DNA from: Parasedimentitalea maritima | GTDB taxonomy: Bacteria > Pseudomonadota > Alphaproteobacteria > Rhodobacterales > Rhodobacteraceae | Length of the DNA stretch: 64,000 bases | Reading direction: 5' to 3' | Assembly: GCF_005771405.1 (NCBI RefSeq) | Contig: NZ_VAUA01000001.1 | Location: forward strand, 62,001-126,000 | Part shown: positions 29,885-37,739 of the stretch, one piece after another | Layout of the letters: every line of letters begins with the position of its first letter | Position numbering within the stretch: the first letter of the stretch is position 1 | Program-made: the position numbers and the translations under genes | The notes under the pieces: generated by a model | Told to the model about the DNA's origin: nothing | The model's database searches: none | The model's input: the letters and a program-made list of their open reading frames with translations, nothing else

Positions 29885-29979
29885 ACCGGGTCCACGATTG
29901 TTACGAGTCGGGTCAGGCCCACCAAGGGCATCGTCGAAGTTAATCGCTAATATCAGGTGACCGTGATTGCAATAGAACG

Positions 29980-30008
29980 AAAGGCCGCAGCAACGAGCTG
30001 CGGCCTTT
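29980..30008 (-). terminator. Terminator of the cytochrome c gene
   Basis: A 12-base-pair perfect stem (AAAGGCCGCAGC at 29980-29991 with its complement at 29997-30008) has a five-base loop. It lies 22 bases past the cytochrome stop and is followed on the minus strand by a short T-rich stretch. Confidence 0.88.
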
Positions 30009-30030
30009 CACTTGCTCAAAGGGTGTTACC

Positions 30031-30492
30031 TTAGTTGCTGGCGGGTGCTTCAGCAGCTTCTTCTGTTTCTTCCGCTACGGGAGCAGGGCTAACGCTGGCC
30101 AGGAAGGCAAAAATGTCTTCGCCACCTTTTTTCAGCTTAAAGGACATTTTTGATTTGGCTTTGCCATCCCCTGTGACTTCGCGCAGGTATCCTTTGGGAT
30201 CAGTTACAAAGCCAACAAAAGTTTCCTCGGACCAGACCAGGCCTCCTTCACCGGCGGCAACAATATCCTTGCCATATTTGAATCCTTCAACCGTGCCTGC
30301 GGCGCGGCCAGGAAGGCCAAATAGGTTCGGGCCGGTCTTGCCGCCTTTGACGATCGCTTCGCCATCTGCCGATGTCACGCTGTGGCAGGCCTTGCATTTT
30401 TTAAAGGCTTTCTCGCCCTTGGCAATGTCACCCTCGGCAAATGCCGGCACGGCCAGCAGGCCAATAAATGCAGTTGCAATAAGTGTTTTCAT
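30031..30492 (-). CDS. Periplasmic c-type cytochrome, cytochrome c2-like
   Basis: The 153-residue protein has a signal peptide (MKTLIATAFIGLLAVPAFA), one heme-binding CKACH site (Cys33, Cys36, His37) and the sixth-ligand methionine in SKMSFKL (Met116). The GPNLFGLPGR and GFKYG segments are typical of class I cytochrome c2/c550. It should shuttle electrons in the periplasm, for example from the bc1 complex to an oxidase. An acidic Ala/Glu-rich tail (last 20 residues) is longer than usual and probably disordered. It is monocistronic with its own terminator. Confidence 0.93.
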   Translation of the reverse strand: MKTLIATAFIGLLAVPAFAEGDIAKGEKAFKKCKACHSVTSADGEAIVKGGKTGPNLFGLPGRAAGTVEGFKYGKDIVAAGEGGLVWSEETFVGFVTDPKGYLREVTGDGKAKSKMSFKLKKGGEDIFAFLASVSPAPVAEETEEAAEAPASN

Positions 30493-30607
30493 ATTTTTTG
30501 CTCCGGTTCATGTGGCTGTTGGCAATACGAGCCTTGGCTGCACAATAGTCAACTGTCAGGCTGCGAGTTTGATCTATATCAGCTAAAATGTCGCGAAAGT
30601 TGTCAAT

Positions 30608-31633
30608 TCAAGAGTTTTTCCAACATGGCAGTAGGTCGCCGGGTGCGGGTTTTGCGTGGAATACCGCCCGGGCGATGGCCCTGCTCAGGCAAACTGCGGC
30701 GGCGTGTCCAATCAGGGCAAGATCTGGCTCGCTACTTGGTGTCGTTTGCTCTGAAGTGCTCAGGCCAAATACCAAGTCCCCGTCCCACGGCGTGTGTGCC
30801 GGAACCGTAGCCCGCCCAATGCCGTCATGTGCGGCGGTAGCCAATCGTTGACATTGAGCCTTGGTGAGCGGCGCGTCAGTGGCTACGATCGCAATTGTGG
30901 TGTTCCCACGCTCATCTCTCAGCGGTAAATTTGCGGCCTGCCGCAACATCTGTTGCTTCTTGCGGCTTTCTTGTGGCCCAACCAGACCAGCTGTTGGATC
31001 CGGACCCAAACCGCCAAATTCACCGTCAATTTCAAACGAGGCGGCCCAAAAATGGCGATCACCGGGCGTGGTAACTGCTCCCAAAGGATTGGCTGCGACC
31101 AATGCGCCGACAGTTATACCATCGTCCAGAACCAAAGAAGCTGATCCTAACCCGCCTTTCAGCATTGAAGTCAGCGCACCTGTGCCTGCTCCTACCGTCC
31201 CGATTTCAAAATCTTCATCTGCGGCGTCATAGGCTGCGCGACCCAAATCACGGTACGGGTTGTTCTGCCAGCTTTTGTCACCGCCATTTAGAAGGTCAAA
31301 CAGTATGGCTCCAGGAACCAGTGGGATGATGGCAGGCCCCAATTTGAAACCCCGCCCTTGCGCGCGCAGTCCGTCAACTACGCCGGAACAGGTATCCAGC
31401 CCATAGGCCGATCCACCTGACAGAACCAACGCGTCAACACCTCCCGCAGATTTGTCGGGGGCAAGCAGATCGGTTTCCCGCGTGCCGGGGGCACCGCCCA
31501 TGACATGCACCGACGCAGTAAATGGTTGGTCGGCGGTCAAGACGGTTGCACCAGATTTCAACGCATCATCCTGAGCATTGCCGACTTTTAATCCCGGAAC
31601 GTCCGTGATCAGGTTTTTGGGGCCGGGGATCAC
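30608..31633 (-). CDS. P1 family peptidase (DmpA/aminopeptidase type)
   Basis: The 341-residue protein begins NLITDVPGLKVGNAQD and has the hallmark VLSGGSAYGLD and the autocleavage region near GALVAANPLGAVTT, where DmpA-type N-terminal nucleophile hydrolases self-process to expose a catalytic Ser/Thr. The precise nucleophile is not certain from sequence alone. Such enzymes act as aminopeptidases or beta-peptidases. It follows the cupin gene by three bases, so it is the third gene of an SDR-cupin-peptidase operon. Confidence 0.9.
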   Translation of the reverse strand: MIPGPKNLITDVPGLKVGNAQDDALKSGATVLTADQPFTASVHVMGGAPGTRETDLLAPDKSAGGVDALVLSGGSAYGLDTCSGVVDGLRAQGRGFKLGPAIIPLVPGAILFDLLNGGDKSWQNNPYRDLGRAAYDAADEDFEIGTVGAGTGALTSMLKGGLGSASLVLDDGITVGALVAANPLGAVTTPGDRHFWAASFEIDGEFGGLGPDPTAGLVGPQESRKKQQMLRQAANLPLRDERGNTTIAIVATDAPLTKAQCQRLATAAHDGIGRATVPAHTPWDGDLVFGLSTSEQTTPSSEPDLALIGHAAAVCLSRAIARAVFHAKPAPGDLLPCWKNS

Positions 31634-31636
31634 GTT

Positions 31637-31996
31637 TCAGATCCTTGGCTTGGGGGCGGCAGTGGCTGGGTCACCGGAACCAGAGTTGGGCTCGCCCTTA
31701 GGTTCGATCAACAATACTTTGCATTCATTCTCTGCACGGGGACGATGGGTCACACCTTTGGGGACGATATATAATTCGCCCGCGCGCACGATTTCCGAGG
31801 GTTCGCCTTCAATGTCCATCACCATCTCTCCTTCGAGAACGAGAAAGAAGTCGTCGGTGTCAGCATGAAAATGATACGGATACTCGCCTTGGAATTTAAC
31901 CACCATGACGTCGTTGCCATTATAGTCTGCAATAACTTTGGGGTCCCAGTGAGAGCTGAATAGGGCTAATTTCTCTACCAAATTTACACGGCTCAT
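31637..31996 (-). CDS. Small cupin-domain protein
   Basis: The 119-residue single-domain cupin shows motif 1 as YPYHFHADTDDFFLVLEGEMVMD (two histidines and a carboxylate for metal binding) and motif 2 as GELYIVPKGVTHRPRAE. It may be a small dioxygenase, isomerase or metal-binding protein; the substrate is unknown. The ATG at 31996 overlaps the SDR stop as ATGA, which is better than an upstream TTG two codons earlier. Confidence 0.88.
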   Translation of the reverse strand: MSRVNLVEKLALFSSHWDPKVIADYNGNDVMVVKFQGEYPYHFHADTDDFFLVLEGEMVMDIEGEPSEIVRAGELYIVPKGVTHRPRAENECKVLLIEPKGEPNSGSGDPATAAPKPRI

Positions 31997-32739
31997 ATGC
32001 AACGTCCTCCGTCTACTTCCATTGCGACACCTGTCACCATGCTGGCCTCATCCGAGCATAAGAAACAGGCTGCGTTGCCCATGTCTTCTGGGGTAGAGAA
32101 CCGCCCGATTGGAATGGTCGAGATAAATTTGGCGCGGATTTCAGGCGTGTCTTCCCCCATGAAGGATTTCAGCAACGGTGTTTCGCCCGCAACAGGGTTG
32201 ATTGCGTTCACACGAATACCCTGCGGTGCCAGTTCCACTGCCATGGCTTTGGTGGCGGTGATCATCCAGCCCTTAGAAGCATTGTACCAGTTCAGGTTGG
32301 GACGCGGGCTGACACCAGCGGTAGAGGCAACATTTAGAATCGCGCCAGATTGGCGGCTCTTCATGTGGGGGACCAATGCACGAGCAGTCAGGTAAACGGA
32401 CTTCATGTTCACGTTGAACACCCGGTCAAAATCATCCTCGCTGACCTCGTCCAATGGTGTTGGCAAATGAGTCACACCAGCGTTGTTGATCAGGATATCG
32501 ACATGACCAAATGTGGCAATTGCAGCCTGCGCCATGGCATCAACCGATGCGGCATCTGCCACGTCAACGGTTTGCGCAATTGCATTTTCTCCGCAGGTTT
32601 CTGCCATCTTAGCAGCGGCATCGCCGTTGATGTCGGCAACCATAACCCGGGCGCCCTCGGCCAGAAACTTCTCAACAATACCAGCCCCAAACCCCGAGGC
32701 TCCACCGGTGACAATGGCAGTTTTTCCGTTCAGCCGCAT
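31993..32739 (-). CDS. SDR-family NAD(P)-dependent oxidoreductase
   Basis: The 248-residue classical short-chain dehydrogenase has the nucleotide-binding TGGASGFGAG, the NNAG motif (LINNAGVTHLP), catalytic Ser in LNVASTAGV and the YxxxK pair in NWYNASKG. C-terminal GVAMEVDGGRCI is typical of FabG-like enzymes. The ATG at 32739 has GGGAGAAG just upstream; an 18-codon extension is rejected. It starts the SDR-cupin-peptidase operon. The substrate, probably a hydroxy-acyl or sugar alcohol, is unknown. Confidence 0.93.
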   Translation of the reverse strand: MRLNGKTAIVTGGASGFGAGIVEKFLAEGARVMVADINGDAAAKMAETCGENAIAQTVDVADAASVDAMAQAAIATFGHVDILINNAGVTHLPTPLDEVSEDDFDRVFNVNMKSVYLTARALVPHMKSRQSGAILNVASTAGVSPRPNLNWYNASKGWMITATKAMAVELAPQGIRVNAINPVAGETPLLKSFMGEDTPEIRAKFISTIPIGRFSTPEDMGNAACFLCSDEASMVTGVAMEVDGGRCI

Positions 32740-32802
32740 GATCTTCTCCCAATTAGTTAGGCCGCAAGGTAGCAGCGTAATTGGCAGGCGCAATCAGAGG
32801 TT

Positions 32803-33222
32803 CTAGTCGTCGCCGAATTTACCACGCGTCGCTTTCAATTCACTGCGTTGTTTTTTAGCGGTGATACGGCGCTGCACTGAACCACGGGTGGGTTTGGTGG
32901 CGATGCGGCGTTTTGGTGCGGTTAGCGATTTGCGGATCAGTTCCACCAGACGTTCACGCACAAGGTCACGGTTGCGCTGTTGTGAACGGGTTTCATCACA
33001 CTGCAAAATCAACGCGCCGTCTTTATTCCAGCGGCGACCGGCCAATCGTTTCAAACGGTTCTTGACCGGACCACTTAGCGAAGGTGAGCGTTCAGCTTCA
33101 AACCGAAGTTCAACAGCCGAAGATACTTTATTCACATTCTGACCACCGGGGCCCGAAGCGCGCATGAAGCTTTCGCTTAGTTCCCAGTCCTGCAGGGTGA
33201 TGGAGTCATTGATACGCAACAT
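32803..33222 (-). CDS. arfB: Alternative ribosome-rescue factor ArfB (peptidyl-tRNA hydrolase)
   Basis: The 139-residue protein carries the catalytic GGQ in RASGPGGQNVNKVSS and a lysine/arginine-rich C-terminal tail (from about residue 100), which in ArfB threads into the empty mRNA channel of stalled ribosomes. It hydrolyses peptidyl-tRNA on non-stop complexes. Length and architecture match the family. It lies between yhhQ and the SDR operon on the same strand. Confidence 0.95.
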   Translation of the reverse strand: MLRINDSITLQDWELSESFMRASGPGGQNVNKVSSAVELRFEAERSPSLSGPVKNRLKRLAGRRWNKDGALILQCDETRSQQRNRDLVRERLVELIRKSLTAPKRRIATKPTRGSVQRRITAKKQRSELKATRGKFGDD

Positions 33223-33241
33223 GAGTGGCGTCGTAACGTGA

Positions 33242-33270
33242 GCGGGCGCACTGGCAAAGAGTGCGCCCGC
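33242..33270 (-). terminator. Hairpin terminator after yhhQ
   Basis: An 11-base-pair perfect stem (GCGGGCGCACT at 33242-33252 with AGTGCGCCCGC at 33260-33270) has a seven-base loop. It lies nine bases beyond the yhhQ stop. The T-run is on the plus-strand side, so on the minus strand it lacks a good U-tract; it may act in both directions or only as a 3' stabiliser. Confidence 0.65.
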
Positions 33271-33279
33271 AGTTTTTTC

Positions 33280-33912
33280 TTAGCTGTGGGATTGTTGTCC
33301 CGCCATCAAGCGATTGACAATGATACGGAATGGAACCAGCGCCAGCAGAGCCAGCGACAGTTTCACCATCCAGTCAGCAACGGCCAGTGAGACCCACAAT
33401 GGGGCAACAGGGCCAGTACCCAGTAGTGGTAGCATCTCACCGGCCCAGGAAATGTCATTTCCCGGTTCAATCCAGGTCAACGCCCCGGAAAAAGCAATGC
33501 TAAAGAAGATGGTGGTATCAACCACCGAGCCAACCAGAGTGGAGGCCAGCGGTGCACGCCACCACGCGCCCTGACGAAGAGCCGAAAAGATCGACACATC
33601 CAGCATTTGCGCGGTGAGGAATGCCAAGCCAGAGCCGATGGCAATACGCAGAGTGACCAGCGGGCCGAACTCGCCCATGATTTGGGTGCCAATCAGCGAG
33701 CAGATGACGCCGACAATAAAGCCGACAAACACGACTTTGCGTGCAGGCCCGGCCCCATAAACGCGGTTCATCACGTCGGTTACCAGAAAGGCGAATGGAT
33801 AGGTAAAGGCGCCCCAGGTCAGCCATTGGCCGAACAGAAATTGCACCAGAATATTGGAAGCGACCACAATCGTGGCCATGGCAAGAATGCCAGGGAGATG
33901 TATACGTGTCAT
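33280..33912 (-). CDS. yhhQ: Queuosine precursor transporter, VUT/YhhQ family
   Basis: The 210-residue inner-membrane protein has about six hydrophobic segments and the family motifs GAFTYPFAFLVTDVMNRVYG (near the N-terminus), SIFSALRQGAWWRAP and STLVGSVVDTTIFFSIAF. YhhQ/QPTR imports preQ0 or preQ1 for queuosine tRNA modification. The ATG at 33912 follows a probable preQ1-I riboswitch by seven bases. The 28-codon in-frame extension upstream would translate the riboswitch and is rejected. Confidence 0.93.
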   Translation of the reverse strand: MTRIHLPGILAMATIVVASNILVQFLFGQWLTWGAFTYPFAFLVTDVMNRVYGAGPARKVVFVGFIVGVICSLIGTQIMGEFGPLVTLRIAIGSGLAFLTAQMLDVSIFSALRQGAWWRAPLASTLVGSVVDTTIFFSIAFSGALTWIEPGNDISWAGEMLPLLGTGPVAPLWVSLAVADWMVKLSLALLALVPFRIIVNRLMAGQQSHS

Positions 33913-33918
33913 TTTTGA

Positions 33919-33949
33919 GCCCGTTTTTACAAGGTAGCGGCGACTTGTT
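33919..33949 (-). promoter_or_regulatory. Candidate preQ1-I riboswitch of yhhQ
   Basis: On the minus strand a P1 stem ACAAG/CUUGU (33948-33944 with 33933-33929) encloses the loop UCGCCGCUAC. The loop matches the preQ1-I loop in length and in the conserved C-U/A-A-C end, where the last C specifies the ligand. The downstream A-tract AAAAA leads into CGG, which can pair with CCG of the loop to form the P2 pseudoknot. The CGGG is also the likely ribosome site, seven bases from ATG, implying translational OFF control by preQ1. The tail is a few bases shorter than in well-known examples. Confidence 0.6.
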
Positions 33950-34021
33950 CTGCGCGAAACGCAGAAGACCGGCCCAGTTAGCCGCGTTGATCTCATTTGG
34001 CAAGTGTTCTGATAAACGGCG

Positions 34022-34930
34022 TCAGCGCGGCAAGGCGTATTCCACTAGCTCGGTACGTTGGATGGAATAGAAGTTGTCGTCGGAAATCATGGTTGCACGC
34101 AGCGTGCCACTGTCATCACGCCAAACTGACAGGCCTTCCAGATTGTCATGAGTGCCAAATGTTGTTTTAAGCAGGATCTTCTCGTTAGCCGGACCCTCAG
34201 CTGTGATATCCCAACGCCGCAACCGGCTGCGAAAGCCAAACAAGCCAAAATCCCGTTCCAGTAGGTATAGCCGACCGTCAGGGCCGAAATCAGCACTGAC
34301 GGGCAAAAAATTTCCCAATGGGGGCAGAGTGAATGGGGTGGACCATGTTCTACCATTCCAACGCCAGACTGGGATCTGACCGTCGTCGTTTAAGGCGCGT
34401 TCGGGCAGAGTGTACAGCCGTCCACGGCTATCAATGGCCAAAGCTTCCAGCGCTTTGTTGATCGGCAGGCTTCGAAACTCGCTTGGGCGTGGCAGTACCT
34501 GAGCGCGGCTGCTGGCCTTACGGTGCTTAACCACGCGTGAAATGCCTTCAAACGAAATGTAAATTGTTCCGTCACGAGCAATTGCCAGACCTTCGCTGTC
34601 AACGATGCGGCCTTTTAAAATTTTTCCGGAAGACGACTGAAGCGGTCGGGTGGTTTTGACTTCAATACTTGAAATCTGCCCACCCTGGCGGCGAATGCGT
34701 GCAGTGGCCAGGGTGGCACGATCGCTGAGAACGGTCATTGAACGGCCATCCCTGCCAAGCGACAGCGCCGAAAACCCGCCAAACCAACTGTCGTTCATAT
34801 CCCAGACATAGCTGCCCAAATAGCGTGCGCTACTGGATGCTGCCGGCAGGTTTGCAGCATAGGCGACAACTGCCATGGTAGTGGCAATCAGCAGGCCAAG
34901 TGTTAGTTTGATTGTAGAACCGAGGCGCAT
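34022..34930 (-). CDS. Esterase-like activity of phytase family protein
   Basis: The 302-residue exported protein starts with a hydrophobic signal or anchor (residues 8-26) and has a beta-propeller-like sequence: repeated GFSALSLGRDGRSMTVLSDRA, DSEGLAIARDGTIYISFEG and EALAIDSRGRLYTLPE segments. These match the family annotated as phytase-like esterase, common in alphaproteobacteria and poorly characterised. The start overlaps the mepA 3' end by 28 bases, so both genes are co-transcribed. Substrate and precise activity are unknown. Confidence 0.82.
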   Translation of the reverse strand: MRLGSTIKLTLGLLIATTMAVVAYAANLPAASSSARYLGSYVWDMNDSWFGGFSALSLGRDGRSMTVLSDRATLATARIRRQGGQISSIEVKTTRPLQSSSGKILKGRIVDSEGLAIARDGTIYISFEGISRVVKHRKASSRAQVLPRPSEFRSLPINKALEALAIDSRGRLYTLPERALNDDGQIPVWRWNGRTWSTPFTLPPLGNFLPVSADFGPDGRLYLLERDFGLFGFRSRLRRWDITAEGPANEKILLKTTFGTHDNLEGLSVWRDDSGTLRATMISDDNFYSIQRTELVEYALPR

Positions 34931-35772
34931 TGTTTGGGCAGATCCGAGAGTGTGTATTCGCGGCGAGGTTTAGGCTTTGGCGCGTTGGGGTCAACCTGCT
35001 TTGGCTTTGGTGGGTTTAAAATGTCATTCACCCATGTCTGTGCCGCGTCACAGCCGTCCCCTTTGGGGGGGGCTGCTTGGTTGGTACAACCGCGCGCGCC
35101 TTTGGGGCATTTTAACCGGACGTGGAAGTGATAGTGATGTCCCCACCAAGGCCGGATTTTGCGCAGCCAGCGACGGTCACCAGTTTCATCCTTGCACATC
35201 TGGACCTTGGCGCCCGGAAACACAAAAATCCGTGCAACGCGCTTGTCTTTGGCGGCTGCGCGCAAAAGGGCGTGGTGTTGCGGTGTCCATTTAGAATTCA
35301 CAAACGCACCGTTATTTCGCCGCATCGAGACGGATGAAATATTCTCGCGTTGCTTGGGGCTTAGATCCAAACGGTCAGGGGCCAACATCCAGATATCAAT
35401 ATCAAGACCAACTTGATGGCTGCGATGGCCGGACAGCATCGGGCCGCCACGTGGCTGGCTGATATCACCGATATACAACCCGTCCCAGCCACGCTGCTTG
35501 GCCGCAAACCGGCTGAGTTTTTCGATAAAACTAATCGTCTCGGGGTGACCCCAATTGCGATTGCGCGAAAGCCGCATCGCTTGCCAGGTGGGACCGGTTT
35601 CAGGCAGTTGTACAGCGCCAGCCACGCATCCCTTGGCATATGATCCATAGGGGGCAGGCCGCTGCTCCGAGCCATCGGACTTAGCCCCAAACAGCTGCTT
35701 GGCCGGTGTCTCGGCAGTTGCCATACTCGTAACGCAGAAAACTAAAACCAAACTGGCAATTAGGTGTTTCAC
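34903..35772 (-). CDS. mepA: Penicillin-insensitive murein endopeptidase
   Basis: MepA cleaves D-alanyl-meso-diaminopimelyl crosslinks in the periplasm. The 289-residue product has a signal peptide (KHLIASLVLVFCVTSMATA), zinc ligands in SGHRSHQVGLDIDIWM and the second ligand/catalytic region PWWGHHYHFHVRL. A GTG start at 35772 is chosen: AGGAG is about eight bases upstream and the codon overlaps the MFS stop. The proline/lysine-rich C-terminus (after residue 255) is extended. It is coupled to the upstream MFS gene and the downstream phytase-like gene. Confidence 0.95.
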   Translation of the reverse strand: MKHLIASLVLVFCVTSMATAETPAKQLFGAKSDGSEQRPAPYGSYAKGCVAGAVQLPETGPTWQAMRLSRNRNWGHPETISFIEKLSRFAAKQRGWDGLYIGDISQPRGGPMLSGHRSHQVGLDIDIWMLAPDRLDLSPKQRENISSVSMRRNNGAFVNSKWTPQHHALLRAAAKDKRVARIFVFPGAKVQMCKDETGDRRWLRKIRPWWGHHYHFHVRLKCPKGARGCTNQAAPPKGDGCDAAQTWVNDILNPPKPKQVDPNAPKPKPRREYTLSDLPKQCASVLQSN

Positions 35773-37132
35773 TCCTGATCTCCTTCGGCACGTACCCAAA
35801 TCAAAAGAATCAGTCCCAGTATAAACAGGACAACCACTGGCGATATGCCCAAGCGTGCGCTGCCGGTGATGGCGGTGGTAATCCCAATTAGCATCGGTGC
35901 CAAAAACGCGGTGGCGCGGCCTGATAATCCGTACAAACCAAAGCTCTCAGTTGGATATTCTGGGTTGGTGTGGCGCACCATCAAGCTGCGGCTGGTGGCC
36001 TGCAAGATTCCGCCGAAGCCGCCGATGAGGACACCGCAGCCAAAGAATATCATGTCTGGGAGCGTCGAACCTTCGGACAGTGGGATGCTAAAGAACTGTT
36101 CGCGTGACATGCCGACAACTGTGATGCAGACCATTGTCAGGACAATGATGGAGACAATGATAATGGGCTTGGGCCCATATTTGTGGTCGGCGAGGCCTCC
36201 AAGCCAGCAAAACAATGCGGATGAAATAACTGCCACGATGCCAAAAGCCCCAATTTGGGGAATATCCCACTCCAACACCAGCCGAGCGTAGATCCCACCA
36301 AAAATATAAAGCCCATTCAGCGCGTCGCGGTACAGCATAGATGAACCGAGATAGCTAGCCAGACTCAGCCGATTGCGTAGGTTTTTCAGGGATTGCACCA
36401 CCAGCTGGATTGCGTTCCCACCCCCCCCTTTTGACCCGTGCTTTTGCCATCACGTACCCACAGAAAGTAGGGAATCATGAACACTGCAAACCAAATGGCG
36501 GTGATTGGACCAACTGCGCGAGTGCCTTCGCGGGCTGCCGCATCCAGCCCAAATGCCGGGTCCAGCCCGATCAAAGTTTTGCCGTTGCTTTGCTCGACAA
36601 ACAGCAGCAACAGGATAAACAGTGAAATCACACCGCCCAGATAGCCAAAGGCAAATCCGGACCCGGAAATTTTCCCCACGTCGTCTTTACCGCACAGGGA
36701 TGGTAGTTGGGAGTTGATAAAAATCAGTGCAAACTCAGCGCCGATAAAACCAAAGCCAAAGCTACCCAACATCCACCACAGGTTAGATCCTTCCGGATCC
36801 ATGAACCATAACCCACCAGCGCCGATCACATACATGATCGAAAATCCGAGAACCCACCGCGTGCGTCGCCCTGAAATATCAGCCAAGGCCCCCAACAGCG
36901 GTCCGCCGAATCCGATAATCAACCCAGTGACTGTCAGACACAGCGACCAGATCGTCTGAGCCTGTGCTTTGGCTGCTTCGTCTGCCAGACCCTGGCCCAT
37001 AAAGAAATCAGCCGCTACAGCAGCAAAGAATGGGCCAAAAACAAAGGTGACAAGCAGGGTGTGATAGGGTTGGCTGGCCCAATCAAAGAAATACCAGCCC
37101 CAAATACGCTTGCGCGTTGAAATCTCTTGCAT
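35769..37132 (-). pseudogene. UMF1-type MFS transporter split by a one-base frameshift
   Basis: Two overlapping frames encode the two halves of one major facilitator of the UMF1 type: the N-terminal half (37132-36386; FDWASQPYHTLLVTFVFGPFF, GPLLGALADISGRR) and the C-terminal half (36401-35769; GSSMLYRDALNGLYIFGGIYA, GLADHKYGPKP). The frame breaks in a run of eight G residues (plus-strand C at 36421-36428). One extra G would restore a continuous protein of about 454 residues, the normal family length. It may be a sequencing error, a true mutation, or a slippage-controlled gene. The transported solute is unknown. Confidence 0.82.
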
Positions 37133-37136
37133 ACCT

Positions 37137-37182
37137 GCCCCTAAAATATCTTTTACCCGGTATGACAGGGGCGGTTGCCCCT
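37137..37182 (-). promoter_or_regulatory. Leader with mutually exclusive hairpins over the MFS ribosome site
   Basis: In the minus-strand leader AGGGGC (37182-37177) pairs with GCCCCT (37172-37167) across a four-base loop. A second identical AGGGGC (37142-37137) lies at the ribosome-binding position four bases before the ATG and could pair with the same GCCCCT. The two structures exclude each other, so the first hairpin could keep the ribosome site free. The inference rests on base-pairing only. Confidence 0.35.
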
Positions 37183-37327
37183 AGGCAAGCCAATCCTGAT
37201 GTGGGGCGGGCTGATGTGAACCTTTCATGTGTCATCGAAACTTCACGTCAACCACAAACCTGCGCAAGACTTGCGCTTTGGCTGGTTGCTGCTTACCTGT
37301 GACTCAAACGAGAAAGGACTTGTGCAA

Positions 37328-37615
37328 ATGATGGCAATCTACGGACCTCTGGATCTGATTCTGAGCGTGGTCTATTTTGTGATGATCGCACATATCATCA
37401 TGAGCTGGCTGATCAATTTTCAGGTGTTGAACCTGCACCAGCAATTGGTTGGGCAGATCTGGGACGGCCTGAACCGGTTGTTGCAGCCGATTTATCAACC
37501 CATCCGGAACATTCTGCCCAATACCGGCCCGTTGGATCTGGCTCCGCTGGTGGCAATTCTGATCGTCATATCGTTGCGTGCCTACATCCTTCCGACAATG
37601 TTCGGCTTTATGTAA
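37328..37615 (+). CDS. YggT family membrane protein
   Basis: The 95-residue protein has two hydrophobic segments (about residues 5-27 and 70-93) linked by a region with the YggT hallmark LLQPIYQPIRNILPNTGPLDLAP. YggT proteins are linked to cell division, septal positioning or osmotic fitness in several lineages; the role is not settled. The ATG at 37328 has AAAGGA about nine bases upstream. Confidence 0.9.
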   Translation: MMAIYGPLDLILSVVYFVMIAHIIMSWLINFQVLNLHQQLVGQIWDGLNRLLQPIYQPIRNILPNTGPLDLAPLVAILIVISLRAYILPTMFGFM

Positions 37616-37739
37616 GAAACTCAGGACGTGCCCGATTGTATCAACGGGCGCGGTCCTTACCCTCTTGCCGCCCGATTCCGCATGTGAGATTGTGCCGCCA
37701 AGACGAGCAGCACCACTCCCACGATGAGGGCCATTGCCC

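Noticed and set aside
33242-33270. Strong hairpin with plus-strand T-run read as a terminator for a plus-strand gene
   Set aside because: No plus-strand gene ends here; its position just past the yhhQ stop makes it a yhhQ 3' hairpin instead.
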